This document shows, one piece after another, positions 7,287 through 15,943 of a DNA stretch of 26,790 nucleotides. Both the position numbers and the translations under genes were made by a program. Source of the DNA: Gammaproteobacteria bacterium. GTDB lineage: Bacteria; Pseudomonadota; Gammaproteobacteria; Pseudomonadales; Pseudohongiellaceae. The notes beneath the pieces were generated by a model, which was not told where the DNA came from, searched no databases, and worked only from the letters and a program-made list of their open reading frames with translations. The DNA lies in the NCBI GenBank assembly GCA_003514305.1, contig DORE01000069.1, positions 1-26,790 on the forward strand, written 5' to 3'. Positions within the stretch are counted from its first letter, which is position 1. Every line of letters begins with the position of its first letter.

Positions 7287-9425
7287 TTAGTAGGAACAAA
7301 CCCAGGACCACGTTGGCGCCTTTGCACATTCCCTGAATGCATTAATCGTGGCCTCAACGGTCGTGAGCGGCAATGTTGAGACATCATAGTTGGAACGAAT
7401 CACTCCCACGTCACCTGCCCTAAAAATTCCATCCTCAGGCAGCGACCAATAATCCGGCCTTGCGTTGGCACCAACCTCCATGTAAATCACATCCAGAGTT
7501 CCGTTATTTCTCAGTGGCCAAAACACATGGGCGTTATTGCCGACCGAAGTACGGGGCAGCTCAGGCAAAATCTTGGCAGTATCAATCCTGTGCAGAACTC
7601 CATCGCCATTATTTAGGTAGGCCCCTCCCTGAACCTTCATGCCAGTGATAGTGACCAGATCATCGAAGCCATCAAGATTGATGTCCCGGAAATGCATTCC
7701 GCTGCTGTTGAACAAAACGTCCCCTTCCACGACCGATTTATCCCTAAGTGCTAATTTTCCATCCGTGATGAAAAACGCTTCCACCGGGACAACAGGATAC
7801 AGTGTGTTCTCCTCATAGGAATCCGACGCACCTGTAACAACCCGAAAGCTATTTGGAATGATCCTTTTAAAATCCTCCAGAAGGCCAGACGTCTCGCCCT
7901 GTACCACCAACACGGGGCCTTCTTTAGGGTCAAGCTCAGCCTTTTTGAAAAAATGATACTGATCCTTTCCGAACTGGGGAACACCCTTCTGATACAGCCC
8001 AGTAGCCTGATTCCCGACCTCATCAATATAGTGAAAGTAGTCAGCTACCGACGGAATGTAATAATCGCTCAATTCGAAGCCTTGCCCGGGATTCCATTTC
8101 CAGAGCGTAATGCCCCTCACCGTCCCGTAGAATCCGGTGCTAATATCATAGTCGGCGTATTCTGCAATATTGTTGACGAACTGCGGCTTGATCCCTGATG
8201 TTACCCAGTAACTAACATTGCCAAATACAAAGTGTCCACCAACATAAGGAACAACTTCAGTAGCTTCCGAAAAGTTCTCGTAAGTCCTGTAGATTTCTGT
8301 CACATCCTCAATCGTGTTGCCGGATATTCTAGCAACTTTCGCGACGTCATAACCGATAGAGATTACGTCGTACCCGCCCACATCATTTGGAATCGAACGC
8401 ATGGAATGCGTCCATGTCGGCGTCCATGGTACTTTGACATTGGAGTAGCTACCGTCTCCGTTGCTCAGAAACATGTACTGATCTGAAAAGTAGGCACAGT
8501 TACCCAGACCCTGACGGGGGTAGGCTTCAGCCGCATCCAGATCGCCCAAGAAACACTGATCGACTATCTGCTGAAACCCTTCCTCAGTGTAAGGATTAAA
8601 ATTGGCCCGACCTACTCCGTCATCACGATTGAGGGTCAGCGCAAAATCAGGAAACCCATCTCCATTGAGATCTCTGGGTTCTTCGGTGCTGTGGTGGTAT
8701 GGAGCTCCGCCTTTACCGCCGTCTTTAGATGTATCGATGAAGACCTCACCAAATAGCTCCTCAGAGCAATTCGCGTACCTCCCTACTGCGTCACTGCAAA
8801 ACAGAAACCACCCGGATTTAATCGGGACATCATTGTCTCCGCCGTTATCAGGAAGTACACCTTGATAGCAGGTAATCGGAATAAGGATGTCGACATATCC
8901 ATCATTATTAAAATCTGCAAAAGGGAAAGGGGTATCCCATCGGTAGGAGTTGTCCTGACAGAAACTGAATCTGGCTTCCAGCTGATCCGCGGTCCAGTTC
9001 TGCCTATCAGTCCCACTGTAAAGAGGCGCTACGCCAGCCGCTGACACCGAAAAATAGACTTCCGGAGCATACTGACTCAGATAGGTGAATTCACCGTTAA
9101 GCACCTCGTCACCCAGCACAACACGAGGCGTAGAAAGGATCACACCGTCAAAGCTAGCAGGGTTTCTGGCATCACTGAATTGACTTTCATCGGCACTGAG
9201 CAGCTTTAAGCAAAGAATCGGACAGTCTCCGGCTCCGAGCGGCGCCTCTGCAGTCGGCACGAGCTTTACGTTATAGGCGATTTCCCCCACTTTTATATAA
9301 GGTGCGGTCAGCACACTGCCATCATAGGTGACGCTATCAGGCTCAATCGCTAACGTTTCAGAACCAAGGAAGACCGGGCCCAAACTAGTCAACACAGTTA
9401 TTGCCAGCAGCACTACGTTATACAT
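7287..9425 (-). CDS. large secreted VCBS/FG-GAP repeat protein, 712 aa
   Basis: An exported protein with a signal peptide (about 1-26). It carries three calcium-type DxDxDG-like loops of FG-GAP/VCBS repeats: DFNNDGYVD (171-179), DLNGDGFPD (252-260) and DINLDGFDD (581-589). These normally sit at turns of a beta-propeller in surface or extracellular proteins. The region between about 300 and 575 shows no repeat I can name. Cysteines occur in likely pairs (for example 68 and 72, and two in the last 15 residues near a Trp-rich C-terminus), consistent with an oxidising compartment. The ATG at 9425 follows an AAGGAC ribosome site. I cannot assign a ligand or activity. Confidence 0.85.
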   Translation of the reverse strand: MYNVVLLAITVLTSLGPVFLGSETLAIEPDSVTYDGSVLTAPYIKVGEIAYNVKLVPTAEAPLGAGDCPILCLKLLSADESQFSDARNPASFDGVILSTPRVVLGDEVLNGEFTYLSQYAPEVYFSVSAAGVAPLYSGTDRQNWTADQLEARFSFCQDNSYRWDTPFPFADFNNDGYVDILIPITCYQGVLPDNGGDNDVPIKSGWFLFCSDAVGRYANCSEELFGEVFIDTSKDGGKGGAPYHHSTEEPRDLNGDGFPDFALTLNRDDGVGRANFNPYTEEGFQQIVDQCFLGDLDAAEAYPRQGLGNCAYFSDQYMFLSNGDGSYSNVKVPWTPTWTHSMRSIPNDVGGYDVISIGYDVAKVARISGNTIEDVTEIYRTYENFSEATEVVPYVGGHFVFGNVSYWVTSGIKPQFVNNIAEYADYDISTGFYGTVRGITLWKWNPGQGFELSDYYIPSVADYFHYIDEVGNQATGLYQKGVPQFGKDQYHFFKKAELDPKEGPVLVVQGETSGLLEDFKRIIPNSFRVVTGASDSYEENTLYPVVPVEAFFITDGKLALRDKSVVEGDVLFNSSGMHFRDINLDGFDDLVTITGMKVQGGAYLNNGDGVLHRIDTAKILPELPRTSVGNNAHVFWPLRNNGTLDVIYMEVGANARPDYWSLPEDGIFRAGDVGVIRSNYDVSTLPLTTVEATINAFRECAKAPTWSWVCSY

Positions 9426-9554
9426 AACTTGTCCTTATCTGCTCAATCGAGCATAGCTAATTGAAACTGTTGGTATGAAATTCGAGAAAGAGAGGAGATT
9501 GAGTAAGAGGAGACGGGGCGTTTGGATAAGCCAGCAATTTCAGTCTCCGCCTCA

Positions 9555-9581
9555 GCGGCTTTTCGTCACTTGGAAAACCGC
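9555..9581. repeat. hairpin downstream of the tRNA
   Basis: GCGGCTTTTC (9555-9564) and GAAAACCGC (9573-9581) pair over 9 bp with one bulged base and an 8-base loop. It is 30 bases past the tRNA 3' end in the direction of tRNA transcription, so it may end or protect that transcript, though no T-run follows it. Confidence 0.35.
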
Positions 9582-9611
9582 CTCTTATTAAATGTGGCTA
9601 GCTTGAGAAAA

Positions 9612-9688
9612 TGGCACGCCCGGAGAGATTCGAACTCCCGACCAACTGGTTCGAAGCCAGTTACTCTATCCAGCTGAGCTACGGGCGC
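9612..9688 (-). tRNA. tRNA-Arg (anticodon TCG)
   Basis: A 77-base cloverleaf with encoded CCA. The acceptor stem GCGCCCG pairs with CGGGCGT, including a G1-U72 wobble, with discriminator G73. The anticodon arm is ACTGG-CTTCGAA-CCAGT, giving anticodon TCG, which reads CGA and possibly other CGN codons. The T-loop is TTCGAAT. It lies between the DUF5916 and VCBS genes with a promoter of its own just upstream. No integrase or duplicated tRNA end is visible, so there is no sign that it serves as an attachment site here. Confidence 0.96.
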
Positions 9689-9700
9689 GCAATATTTTGG

Positions 9701-9729
9701 AGTATAAGCGTTTGTGGTGACAAGGTCAC
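9701..9729 (-). promoter_or_regulatory. promoter of the tRNA-Arg gene
   Basis: On the minus strand a -35-like GTGACC (9729-9724) is followed after 17 bases by a -10 box TATACT (9706-9701). Transcription would begin about 6 bases before the mature tRNA. The -10 is strong and the -35 is a 4/6 match. Confidence 0.5.
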
Positions 9730-9778
9730 TGGGTTCTCAACTCCCAGAGAAATTTGAATATAAAGATCTCGGCCACTA

Positions 9779-12022
9779 CTAGTTGAAAATATTTAAAATG
9801 CGCGAATATTTGACTGCAAATTGTTGGGCATTCTCTCGAGGAGCGAACAGCAGATTGTTTTCGTCCACCTCGTTGTACACTATATAAAGCCCTGCGTTCG
9901 CAGACTGCAGCCACGCAAATCGAAGATTGGTGGAAAGAACATCATCTCGTTTGTTGTATTGCACCAGGGTTTGAATGGTCATCCTTGGCGAAAATGCATA
10001 AGTCGCGCGAAATCGAGCAATATCAACCTCGAAGTCGCCTCCTGGTACGGGAAGGTCAATACCACTATGACTCCAAGTTAACTCGCTAGTAAATTTCTCT
10101 CCCACTCTGTAACGAATAGTAGAGTCTAGATTCTTCCGATCCCCTCCAAAAAATCCACCAATAAAAGATCGAAAATTGACGCTCAAAGGCGCGCTTTGGT
10201 TGCTCCAATAAACTAACTGCGCTTCCTGATGTTTGTATTCGCCAATAGGCACCGTAACACCTTTCACAATTTGAAATGGCTCAAAAACCCCTTCTTGCGT
10301 GAAGTTGGTGCCCGTGTGGATTTCCATCCCACTGTTAAACTCCCAGTGATTATCAATATGGAGCCACCCGGTCTGCTGATTACCATCGAAATCCCAATAG
10401 CCTCGGTAGTTCATATGGGGCCGGAGCTCTTGCAGCTGGCCCCAGCTATCTGGGCGATAACGATAGCGCCAACCGGCTTCGTATTTCCGGAAATTACGAC
10501 GTGCAAGAAAGCCAACCTCTGGATTGAAGTTTTTTCCTACTTCAGAGAATCCAGCATTTAAGTTCCAATCCTCGTCCGCATAAGTCCAGGACAAGCCCCC
10601 CGCCATGTCATTCCCATTGATGCCGGGGGTCTCAGTTTGAGAAATCCAACCGCGAAACACAGTGTAGTCGCCAATCCCCCACCGACCGTCAATAGCATAA
10701 GTTCGATTAAAGTCTGCTGAAGAATCACTCCCGGTTGATCCATCGCCGTCCCGCTCGACGAACATCATGCCAACGGCAGAGCGGTTTGGCAGTTCCTGGT
10801 TAATTCGAATAACGGAGAAATCATTGGCGGGAACCGCTCCGTCGATGCCTTCCGTCTTCATACTCAACAGGCCTATGTTAGTGCTGTTGCCAATTTTGCC
10901 AGTTAGGCGGGCTCCTGCTTCAATTGGAAACTGAGCTCCCTGATTAATACCAATTCGCCGACTGAAGAATAGTTCGACTTCGCGAGGATTACCGATCGCG
11001 AACTGGCCGGCGTTCTCAAGGAAAAAAGGGCGCTTCTCGGGAAAGAACAAGCTAAACCTGTCCAGGTTGACCTGAATATCATCGACTTCGACCTGAGCGA
11101 AGTCTGTATTCACTGTGGCATCAAACGTCAGGCTCGGGGTGACACCCCATTTTACGTCGACGCCGTATTCCTCTCGTGACTGGGTGGTGGTTAATTGACC
11201 ACCGCGCTCACTAAAACTTAGCGCGTAGGGCGTAACTTGAAGCAGGCGCTGACCAGGGACTTCAATGCCTTCGATATAACCCGCCTCGGAAACTCGGTTT
11301 AGATTGAAGTTCCGATCGAGCGGCGCCCAGTACGACTCTTCGTTATTACGGCGGATATTGCGCTGAAAATTAATACCCCAGGTTTGCGAATCCTCCGAAC
11401 CATAGCGCAGCGCGAGGAAAGGAATAGCAAATTCTGCACTCCAGCCCTGATCTGTAATTTGGGCCTCAACCTCCCAGGTAGTATCCCAATTTAGATTGAA
11501 GCCCCCGGCACCGCCTCCGCGACCTCCAAACCCACCGCTGCCTCCTTCATTAATCACCTGGGCGTCAAACTCCATGCCCGACGGGTTTGTGCCGAACACG
11601 TAACCGTTTTGGCGATCGAGTAAGCCATCGATAATCACGCGAAAACTGTCAGTATCGTCCAGCGGCGAATCGCGGCGGCTGTCAGTAACGAGTATAGCTT
11701 CGGGGTCGTCATCGTATGCCATCAAAGCGATGTAAAGAGTATCGGTGCTGAAGCCAACAAAAACTTCTGTTTTCTGACTAGCCGGCTGACCTTCGTTTGG
11801 CCTGGTCTGCGTAAATCCGCCGGTCGGTGACACGGCTGACCAGGCTTCGTCTCCGAGGACTTCACCATCAATCGTCGGTAGGATATTCAACATGACAGCT
11901 TGCGCAGTCGGACGCACGGACTGAGAGCTGAGGGTTTGAGCCTCAGATACACCCACAATAATATCGAGCGAGAGAAGACACAGGCCCGCACAGAGGGCCT
12001 GATGTCGCGTCAGATTAAACAT
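9779..12022 (-). CDS. DUF5916 outer-membrane protein with CBM9-like N-terminal domain
   Basis: A 747-residue exported protein (signal peptide about 1-29, ending VSEAQ). Residues about 47-240 form a CBM9-like sugar-binding beta-sandwich: TIDGEVLGDEAW, VFVGFSTDTLYIALMAYDDDP, then the DSFRVIIDG and YVFGTNPSG blocks. The remainder resembles the DUF5916 region, with many alternating aromatic beta strands typical of an outer-membrane barrel (for example the FFPEKRPFFLENAGQF block). A glycine-rich insert sits at about 159-174. The ATG at 12022 follows an AGGAAAG ribosome site. Related proteins are common in marine bacteria that degrade organic polymers, but their role is not established. It probably stands alone as a transcription unit upstream of the tRNA. 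Confidence 0.88.
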   Translation of the reverse strand: MFNLTRHQALCAGLCLLSLDIIVGVSEAQTLSSQSVRPTAQAVMLNILPTIDGEVLGDEAWSAVSPTGGFTQTRPNEGQPASQKTEVFVGFSTDTLYIALMAYDDDPEAILVTDSRRDSPLDDTDSFRVIIDGLLDRQNGYVFGTNPSGMEFDAQVINEGGSGGFGGRGGGAGGFNLNWDTTWEVEAQITDQGWSAEFAIPFLALRYGSEDSQTWGINFQRNIRRNNEESYWAPLDRNFNLNRVSEAGYIEGIEVPGQRLLQVTPYALSFSERGGQLTTTQSREEYGVDVKWGVTPSLTFDATVNTDFAQVEVDDIQVNLDRFSLFFPEKRPFFLENAGQFAIGNPREVELFFSRRIGINQGAQFPIEAGARLTGKIGNSTNIGLLSMKTEGIDGAVPANDFSVIRINQELPNRSAVGMMFVERDGDGSTGSDSSADFNRTYAIDGRWGIGDYTVFRGWISQTETPGINGNDMAGGLSWTYADEDWNLNAGFSEVGKNFNPEVGFLARRNFRKYEAGWRYRYRPDSWGQLQELRPHMNYRGYWDFDGNQQTGWLHIDNHWEFNSGMEIHTGTNFTQEGVFEPFQIVKGVTVPIGEYKHQEAQLVYWSNQSAPLSVNFRSFIGGFFGGDRKNLDSTIRYRVGEKFTSELTWSHSGIDLPVPGGDFEVDIARFRATYAFSPRMTIQTLVQYNKRDDVLSTNLRFAWLQSANAGLYIVYNEVDENNLLFAPRENAQQFAVKYSRILNIFN

Positions 12023-12175
12023 GCGCTTTCCTGTCCCTAGGCATCTGTTCGGCGTTTTGTCGGCTCAGCTTTTTGGGACGCGAAGCATAGCAATCGCCCA
12101 ACTCAACCCTGAAGCGCTCAAATGTAATTGTTTGTGTCCAAGAAGAATGACTGCGCGAAGCCAAGAGGTGCTGCC

Positions 12176-12655
12176 CTAGGGTCGTTTTACCGCAATGGCT
12201 TGGATTTCAAATCGAGCATCGAACAGCAACGTGCCTGCACCGACAAAAGCCCGGGCAGGGAATTCTTGCGTGAAATAGGTTCGGTAAACTTCGTTAAAAC
12301 TCGCGTAGTGGCTAACATCGGAGCAAAAAATCTGGACATAAACCAGATCATCCATTGTCATGCCCGCAGCTTCGAGCGTGGCTTTGATTGCATCGAGCAC
12401 ATTCCGTGCCTCATCGTCGACTTCAGCTGGCACCTCTCCATTCTTCAAACCGAGCATGCCGGATATGTAAAGCGTATCATCGGTCATCACAGCGCCACTG
12501 AACGGCGAACCATTGCCTCCTGGGCTACTCGAATCGATATAGCTGCGCTCTTGCGCTGCCACTAACTGTCCAGCACCGAGAAACAGTGCGACCAAAGCAC
12601 AAATCGTTCGACTTCTGCTCGACGCTCTAACCAAGTTTCTACTTAAATTTTTCAT
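12176..12655 (-). CDS. exported RidA/YjgF/UK114-family protein
   Basis: A 159-residue protein with a RidA domain from about residue 40 to the end. Arg135 in PARAFVGAG and Glu150 in FEIQAIA match the active-site Arg/Glu of RidA-type enamine/imine deaminases, at the same 15-residue spacing. Unlike housekeeping RidA it has an N-terminal extension with basic residues and a hydrophobic core ending VAAQ, a Sec signal peptide. It should therefore act in the periplasm. Substrates outside the cytoplasm are unknown. The ATG at 12655 follows an AGGAAGAG ribosome site. It is 153 bases upstream of the DUF5916 gene on the same strand, so the two could be co-transcribed. Confidence 0.88.
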   Translation of the reverse strand: MKNLSRNLVRASSRSRTICALVALFLGAGQLVAAQERSYIDSSSPGGNGSPFSGAVMTDDTLYISGMLGLKNGEVPAEVDDEARNVLDAIKATLEAAGMTMDDLVYVQIFCSDVSHYASFNEVYRTYFTQEFPARAFVGAGTLLFDARFEIQAIAVKRP

Positions 12656-12904
12656 CTACTCTTCCTTTTTTCTCCTCTGCGCTCGGCATGCGGAGTCGTT
12701 GCTACTAGTATGGCTAACCATAAGATTGTCACGCAAAGCTCTCTTCAAGTGAAGACTTGTCCAAATACCGACAGTTTGTGAGAGGCCGGCTAAGCACCTC
12801 CTAGGCTGGCTGCCTTGCGACTGAAAGTCATTGCGCCAGGACCTTAGGTTCTTGATACTTCGCCCACGGTATTCATTGAAACCAAGTCAGGAGCCCATCA
12901 CACA

Positions 12905-13507
12905 ATGACTTCACGCTGCGCTTGGCCGGGCATGGATCCAGATTATATCGATTACCATGACCAAGAATGGGGCGTGCCGGTTTTTGAAGACCGGGTGTTG
13001 TTTGAATGTCTCTGTCTCGAAGGACAACAAGCTGGGCTCAGCTGGATCACCATATTGAAGAAACGAGCGCATTATCGCACTTGTTTTAAGAATTTTGACA
13101 TCGATCGGGTTGCGCGAATGCGGGACAAGACGATTGAAGGCTTATTAATCGACTGCGGACTAGTGCGAAATCGGCTAAAGCTCTATTCGATTAGGTCCAA
13201 CGCCATAGCCTGTCAAAAGGTGCGAAACGAATTCGGCAGCTTCAGCGTTTATATTTGGTCCTTCGTTGAAGGCTGCCCAATAGACGGAAAACGTGAAACT
13301 CAAAAGACAGTCCCGGCCTCCACACCCCTCAGTGAAGCCTTGTCAAAAGATCTGAAGCGACGAGGATTCAAATTCGTCGGCACGACAATCTGCTATGCGT
13401 TCATGCAGGCAGTAGGCATGACTAACGACCACACGCTCAACTGCTTTCGCTATCACCAAATCAAAGAAGAGGCGCTTATACGAATGGGGGAAGGATCAAA
13501 GCTATGA
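12905..13507 (+). CDS. tag: DNA-3-methyladenine glycosylase I
   Basis: A 200-residue cytosolic base-excision repair enzyme that removes 3-methyladenine from alkylated DNA. The zinc clamp residues Cys5, His18, His176 and Cys180 are all present, each one position later than in the Escherichia coli enzyme. Tyr17 in DYHDQEWG and Glu39 in LEGQQAGLSW correspond to the base-pocket residues. Length and order match the family. The ATG at 12905 follows an AGGAG site about 11 bases upstream. Its stop overlaps the start of the VOC gene by ATGA, which indicates translational coupling. Confidence 0.96.
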   Translation: MTSRCAWPGMDPDYIDYHDQEWGVPVFEDRVLFECLCLEGQQAGLSWITILKKRAHYRTCFKNFDIDRVARMRDKTIEGLLIDCGLVRNRLKLYSIRSNAIACQKVRNEFGSFSVYIWSFVEGCPIDGKRETQKTVPASTPLSEALSKDLKRRGFKFVGTTICYAFMQAVGMTNDHTLNCFRYHQIKEEALIRMGEGSKL

Positions 13508-13881
13508 TTGGATACGTCACACTCGGCACAAATGACCTGGACAAAGCAGCTAGATTTTACGACGCACTTATGGCAGAGCTTGGTGCCACAAGGCTTATGG
13601 AAATGGAAGGTTTCATCACATGGGCTGTCAACCAGCAGATTCCGGCACTCTCTCTGACTGCTCCGCACAATGGTCAGCCCGCGACTGCAGGCAACGGGGT
13701 GATGGTTGCACTGGCAGCTGACTCTCCAGACAAAGTCGACGCGGTATATCGCAAAGCAATCGAATTGGGCGGAAAATGTGAAGGGCCTTCAGGCAAAAGG
13801 GGTGAGTCTTTTTACGCTGGCTATTTCCGCGACCTTGAAGGTAACAAGCTTAATGTGTTCTGCATCATGCAGACCGCTTAG
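13504..13881 (+). CDS. VOC (glyoxalase/bleomycin-resistance superfamily) protein
   Basis: A 125-residue protein with the two beta-alpha-beta-beta-beta halves of the vicinal oxygen chelate fold: GYVTLGTNDLDKAARFYDAL at the start and FYAGYFRDLEGNKLNVF at the end. It closely resembles small single-domain members whose C-terminal motif is YFRDPDGNKL. Metal ligands cannot be fixed with certainty: the first-strand His of classical glyoxalase is Thr here (YVTLG), so glyoxalase I activity is doubtful. It is coupled to tag by a 4-base overlap. Confidence 0.88.
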   Translation: MIGYVTLGTNDLDKAARFYDALMAELGATRLMEMEGFITWAVNQQIPALSLTAPHNGQPATAGNGVMVALAADSPDKVDAVYRKAIELGGKCEGPSGKRGESFYAGYFRDLEGNKLNVFCIMQTA

Positions 13882-13933
13882 ACCCGAAAGACTTCTGTCT
13901 AATTTAACTCTGAATTTTTCGCTCTTAGTGGTC

Positions 13934-14419
13934 CTAATCAGAGCTTTCATGTTTCAGTTTTGCGTAGGCGATTGCATTCATTTCATGCGCCCTTTTACCA
14001 AAGACGATCTTGTGCAGCGTATCGCTTATGTATTCCTCGAAATCGTCAACATGGAGATAGGCCGAGACAAAGCCTCCCATTGGATCCAGCGCCAACTCAC
14101 GCAAATCATATCTGTGATCCTCAGCGACCAATATAACTGGCGTAGCACTACGCAGAGCACTTCTTTTTTCCTGAGCTCGCATGGTAAATAGCAGCTGGTC
14201 TCTTGGCTTTTTATATCGGTTCCACCCCGTTATGACACAGGAAAGCCGGTTAGTTAGTAGCCCAAAACACCTGTTATACTGTCCAATCACTTCTCGCGCG
14301 TTGGTTTCATTGTAAGTATTGATAGTAGTGTAGAGGCCAGTTTGGCCGATTAGCATTGAGCACTCATCAACCAGCACGTTGTCAAGGTCATAAAGTAAGA
14401 CTACGGGTTTGTTTCCCAT
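13934..14419 (-). CDS. small HAD-superfamily-like protein
   Basis: A 161-residue soluble protein. HAD-like motifs can be read in order: motif I LLYDLDNVLVDE with Asp11 and Asp13, motif II LLTNR (54-58) with Thr56, a Lys-rich stretch RYKKP near residue 70 for motif III, and AEDHRYDL for the acidic motif IV. It lacks an obvious cap insertion. It may be a phosphatase, but it could also be an inactive relative. The ATG at 14419 is 7 bases past the stop of the nitroreductase gene, so it is probably translated from the same transcript. Confidence 0.7.
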   Translation of the reverse strand: MGNKPVVLLYDLDNVLVDECSMLIGQTGLYTTINTYNETNAREVIGQYNRCFGLLTNRLSCVITGWNRYKKPRDQLLFTMRAQEKRSALRSATPVILVAEDHRYDLRELALDPMGGFVSAYLHVDDFEEYISDTLHKIVFGKRAHEMNAIAYAKLKHESSD

Positions 14420-14426
14420 CGCTCAG

Positions 14427-15134
14427 CTAGTTCGATCTAAAAACTACGCTGGCAGAAATAGGATCTCGCCTCGTGCGAGTAGCATTTGCAGCGACCGATT
14501 GATCTTCATAGCCAAAACTGATTCCGAACAGAATTTTTGTTCCGTCTTTTATGTCAAAAGCCTCTCTGACTAAATCCGGATAGCTACGCATGGTCCCCAT
14601 CGGGCAGCTATGCAGACCGAAAGCTACCATGGTTAGCATCAGAGTCTGAGCCCACATCCCAACATCTATCGCTACGGTGGTTCCAAACCTTTGATCCATC
14701 CCAATGAACGCAATGTAGGGAGCATCAAAAAACTCGAAATTTCGCAGTACAGCTTGCATGCGCCCTTCCTTGTCACTGCGCTCGATTCCCATATTGGAGT
14801 AAAGTGCTACCGCACATTCTACTTGGCGGGTCCTGTATTCATCGACAAAATCACCCCGATACTCGAAGTCAGGATTGGGCGCCACCCCAGCGGCGGTGTC
14901 CGCAACCATCTGATCGCGCAGGCGGTTCTTGAGCGCGCCGGAAGCGATATACACTTTCCACGGTTGCACGTTACAGTTCGAGGGTGATTGCTGGGCAACC
15001 TCAAAAATCCGGTCAAGCACTTCCCGGGGCACTTCCCGATCAAGATATCCCCTGACCGAACGCCGTTTATATATTGCATCAATTAAATTGAGGCCTGGAT
15101 CTTCTGTCGCCAGGTTCTCTATGGCTTCACTCAC
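14427..15134 (-). CDS. FMN-dependent nitroreductase-family oxidoreductase
   Basis: A 235-residue protein with the nitroreductase fold. The FMN phosphate-binding RRSVRGY segment lies at 22-28, QSPSNCNVQPW follows at about 48-58, and the GLHSCPMGTM segment lies in the second half. Family members reduce nitroaromatics, quinones or enones using NAD(P)H. The start is a GTG at 15134, supported by an AAGGAG ribosome site at 6 bases. It lies 65 bases after the SDR gene and just ahead of the HAD-like gene, probably a three-gene unit. Confidence 0.92.
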   Translation of the reverse strand: MSEAIENLATEDPGLNLIDAIYKRRSVRGYLDREVPREVLDRIFEVAQQSPSNCNVQPWKVYIASGALKNRLRDQMVADTAAGVAPNPDFEYRGDFVDEYRTRQVECAVALYSNMGIERSDKEGRMQAVLRNFEFFDAPYIAFIGMDQRFGTTVAIDVGMWAQTLMLTMVAFGLHSCPMGTMRSYPDLVREAFDIKDGTKILFGISFGYEDQSVAANATRTRRDPISASVVFRSN

Positions 15135-15199
15135 TACCGACTCCTTTAATTTTTGTTGAACTCAGACTTTCTCAACATTCGCCCACCCTCGAGAGCCAA

Positions 15200-15925
15200 C
15201 TAGCTCAGAAGTCGTCCACCATCGACGTCGACAGTTGTTCCTGTGACAAATTCATTCTGCATCACAAATATAATTCCCGCAGCCACTTCTTCAGACGAAC
15301 CCGCGCGCTTAATCAGATGAGATTGAGTCATACCCTGAAGGGTTACTTGCTTCTTTTCTCCAAAGTGGTCAAACATAGCGGTATCAATTGTGCCAGGAGA
15401 GACCACGTTGACACGAATCGGCGCCAATTCGAGAGCTAGACATCGCACCAGGTTCTCAACAGAAGCACCAACACAACTCAAAGGTGATTGCCCAACTGCC
15501 AGTTTACGTGCCGGAGAGCCACTTACCAAGGTTATGGCCCCATCATCTTCCACATAAGGAGCACCAACTCGCACAGCATTACAGTAACCCCAGAGCTTGT
15601 CATAGGCTGCCTGAAATTGTTGTTGAGTTTGCTCCAAAAAAGGTTTTAAGGTTCGCTCACCACCCACTGCCGCGGACACCAGGTGATCTACTTTGCCAAC
15701 CTCGCTAAAAATCTTATTAAGCGCCGCAGCATCATGGGTATCAGCTTTTCTAACCTCAAAGCTACCTCCGCTCAGCTGCTTAGCCTTTTCAATGTGGGCA
15801 TCGGAACGCCCGGCCGCCCAAACCTTGGCGCCCTGGTCAGAAGCCATCTTTGCCGCGGCAAGACCAATGCCAGCGGTGCCTCCAATTATCACAACATTTT
15901 TGTCTTCTAGATTACTGTAAGCCAT
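15200..15925 (-). CDS. atypical SDR-family protein lacking the catalytic Tyr and Lys
   Basis: A 241-residue Rossmann protein with an intact nucleotide-binding GGTAGIG (15-21), a typical SDR core and the C-terminal RVNVVSPGTIDT and GTTVDVDGG blocks. The catalytic serine region is present (SGSPARK, 135-141). At the place of YxxxK the sequence reads LSCVG (149-153), so both the Tyr and the Lys are missing, and the NNAG motif is replaced by SAAV. Such divergent SDRs form a known subset and may be non-catalytic, regulatory or use another acid. The ATG at 15925 follows a GAGGT site. Directly upstream is the remnant of an FAD-linked oxidase gene that probably once headed its operon. Confidence 0.88.
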   Translation of the reverse strand: MAYSNLEDKNVVIIGGTAGIGLAAAKMASDQGAKVWAAGRSDAHIEKAKQLSGGSFEVRKADTHDAAALNKIFSEVGKVDHLVSAAVGGERTLKPFLEQTQQQFQAAYDKLWGYCNAVRVGAPYVEDDGAITLVSGSPARKLAVGQSPLSCVGASVENLVRCLALELAPIRVNVVSPGTIDTAMFDHFGEKKQVTLQGMTQSHLIKRAGSSEEVAAGIIFVMQNEFVTGTTVDVDGGRLLS

Positions 15926-15943
15926 AATTACCTCTGTGCTTCA

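Noticed and set aside
9612..9688. tRNA-Arg as an integration site for a mobile element
   Set aside because: No integrase gene and no second copy of the tRNA 3' end is visible in the window, and the flanking genes look like ordinary chromosomal genes.
12128..12565. 145-codon plus-strand open frame
   Set aside because: It is antisense to the RidA gene, which has a conserved active site and signal peptide.
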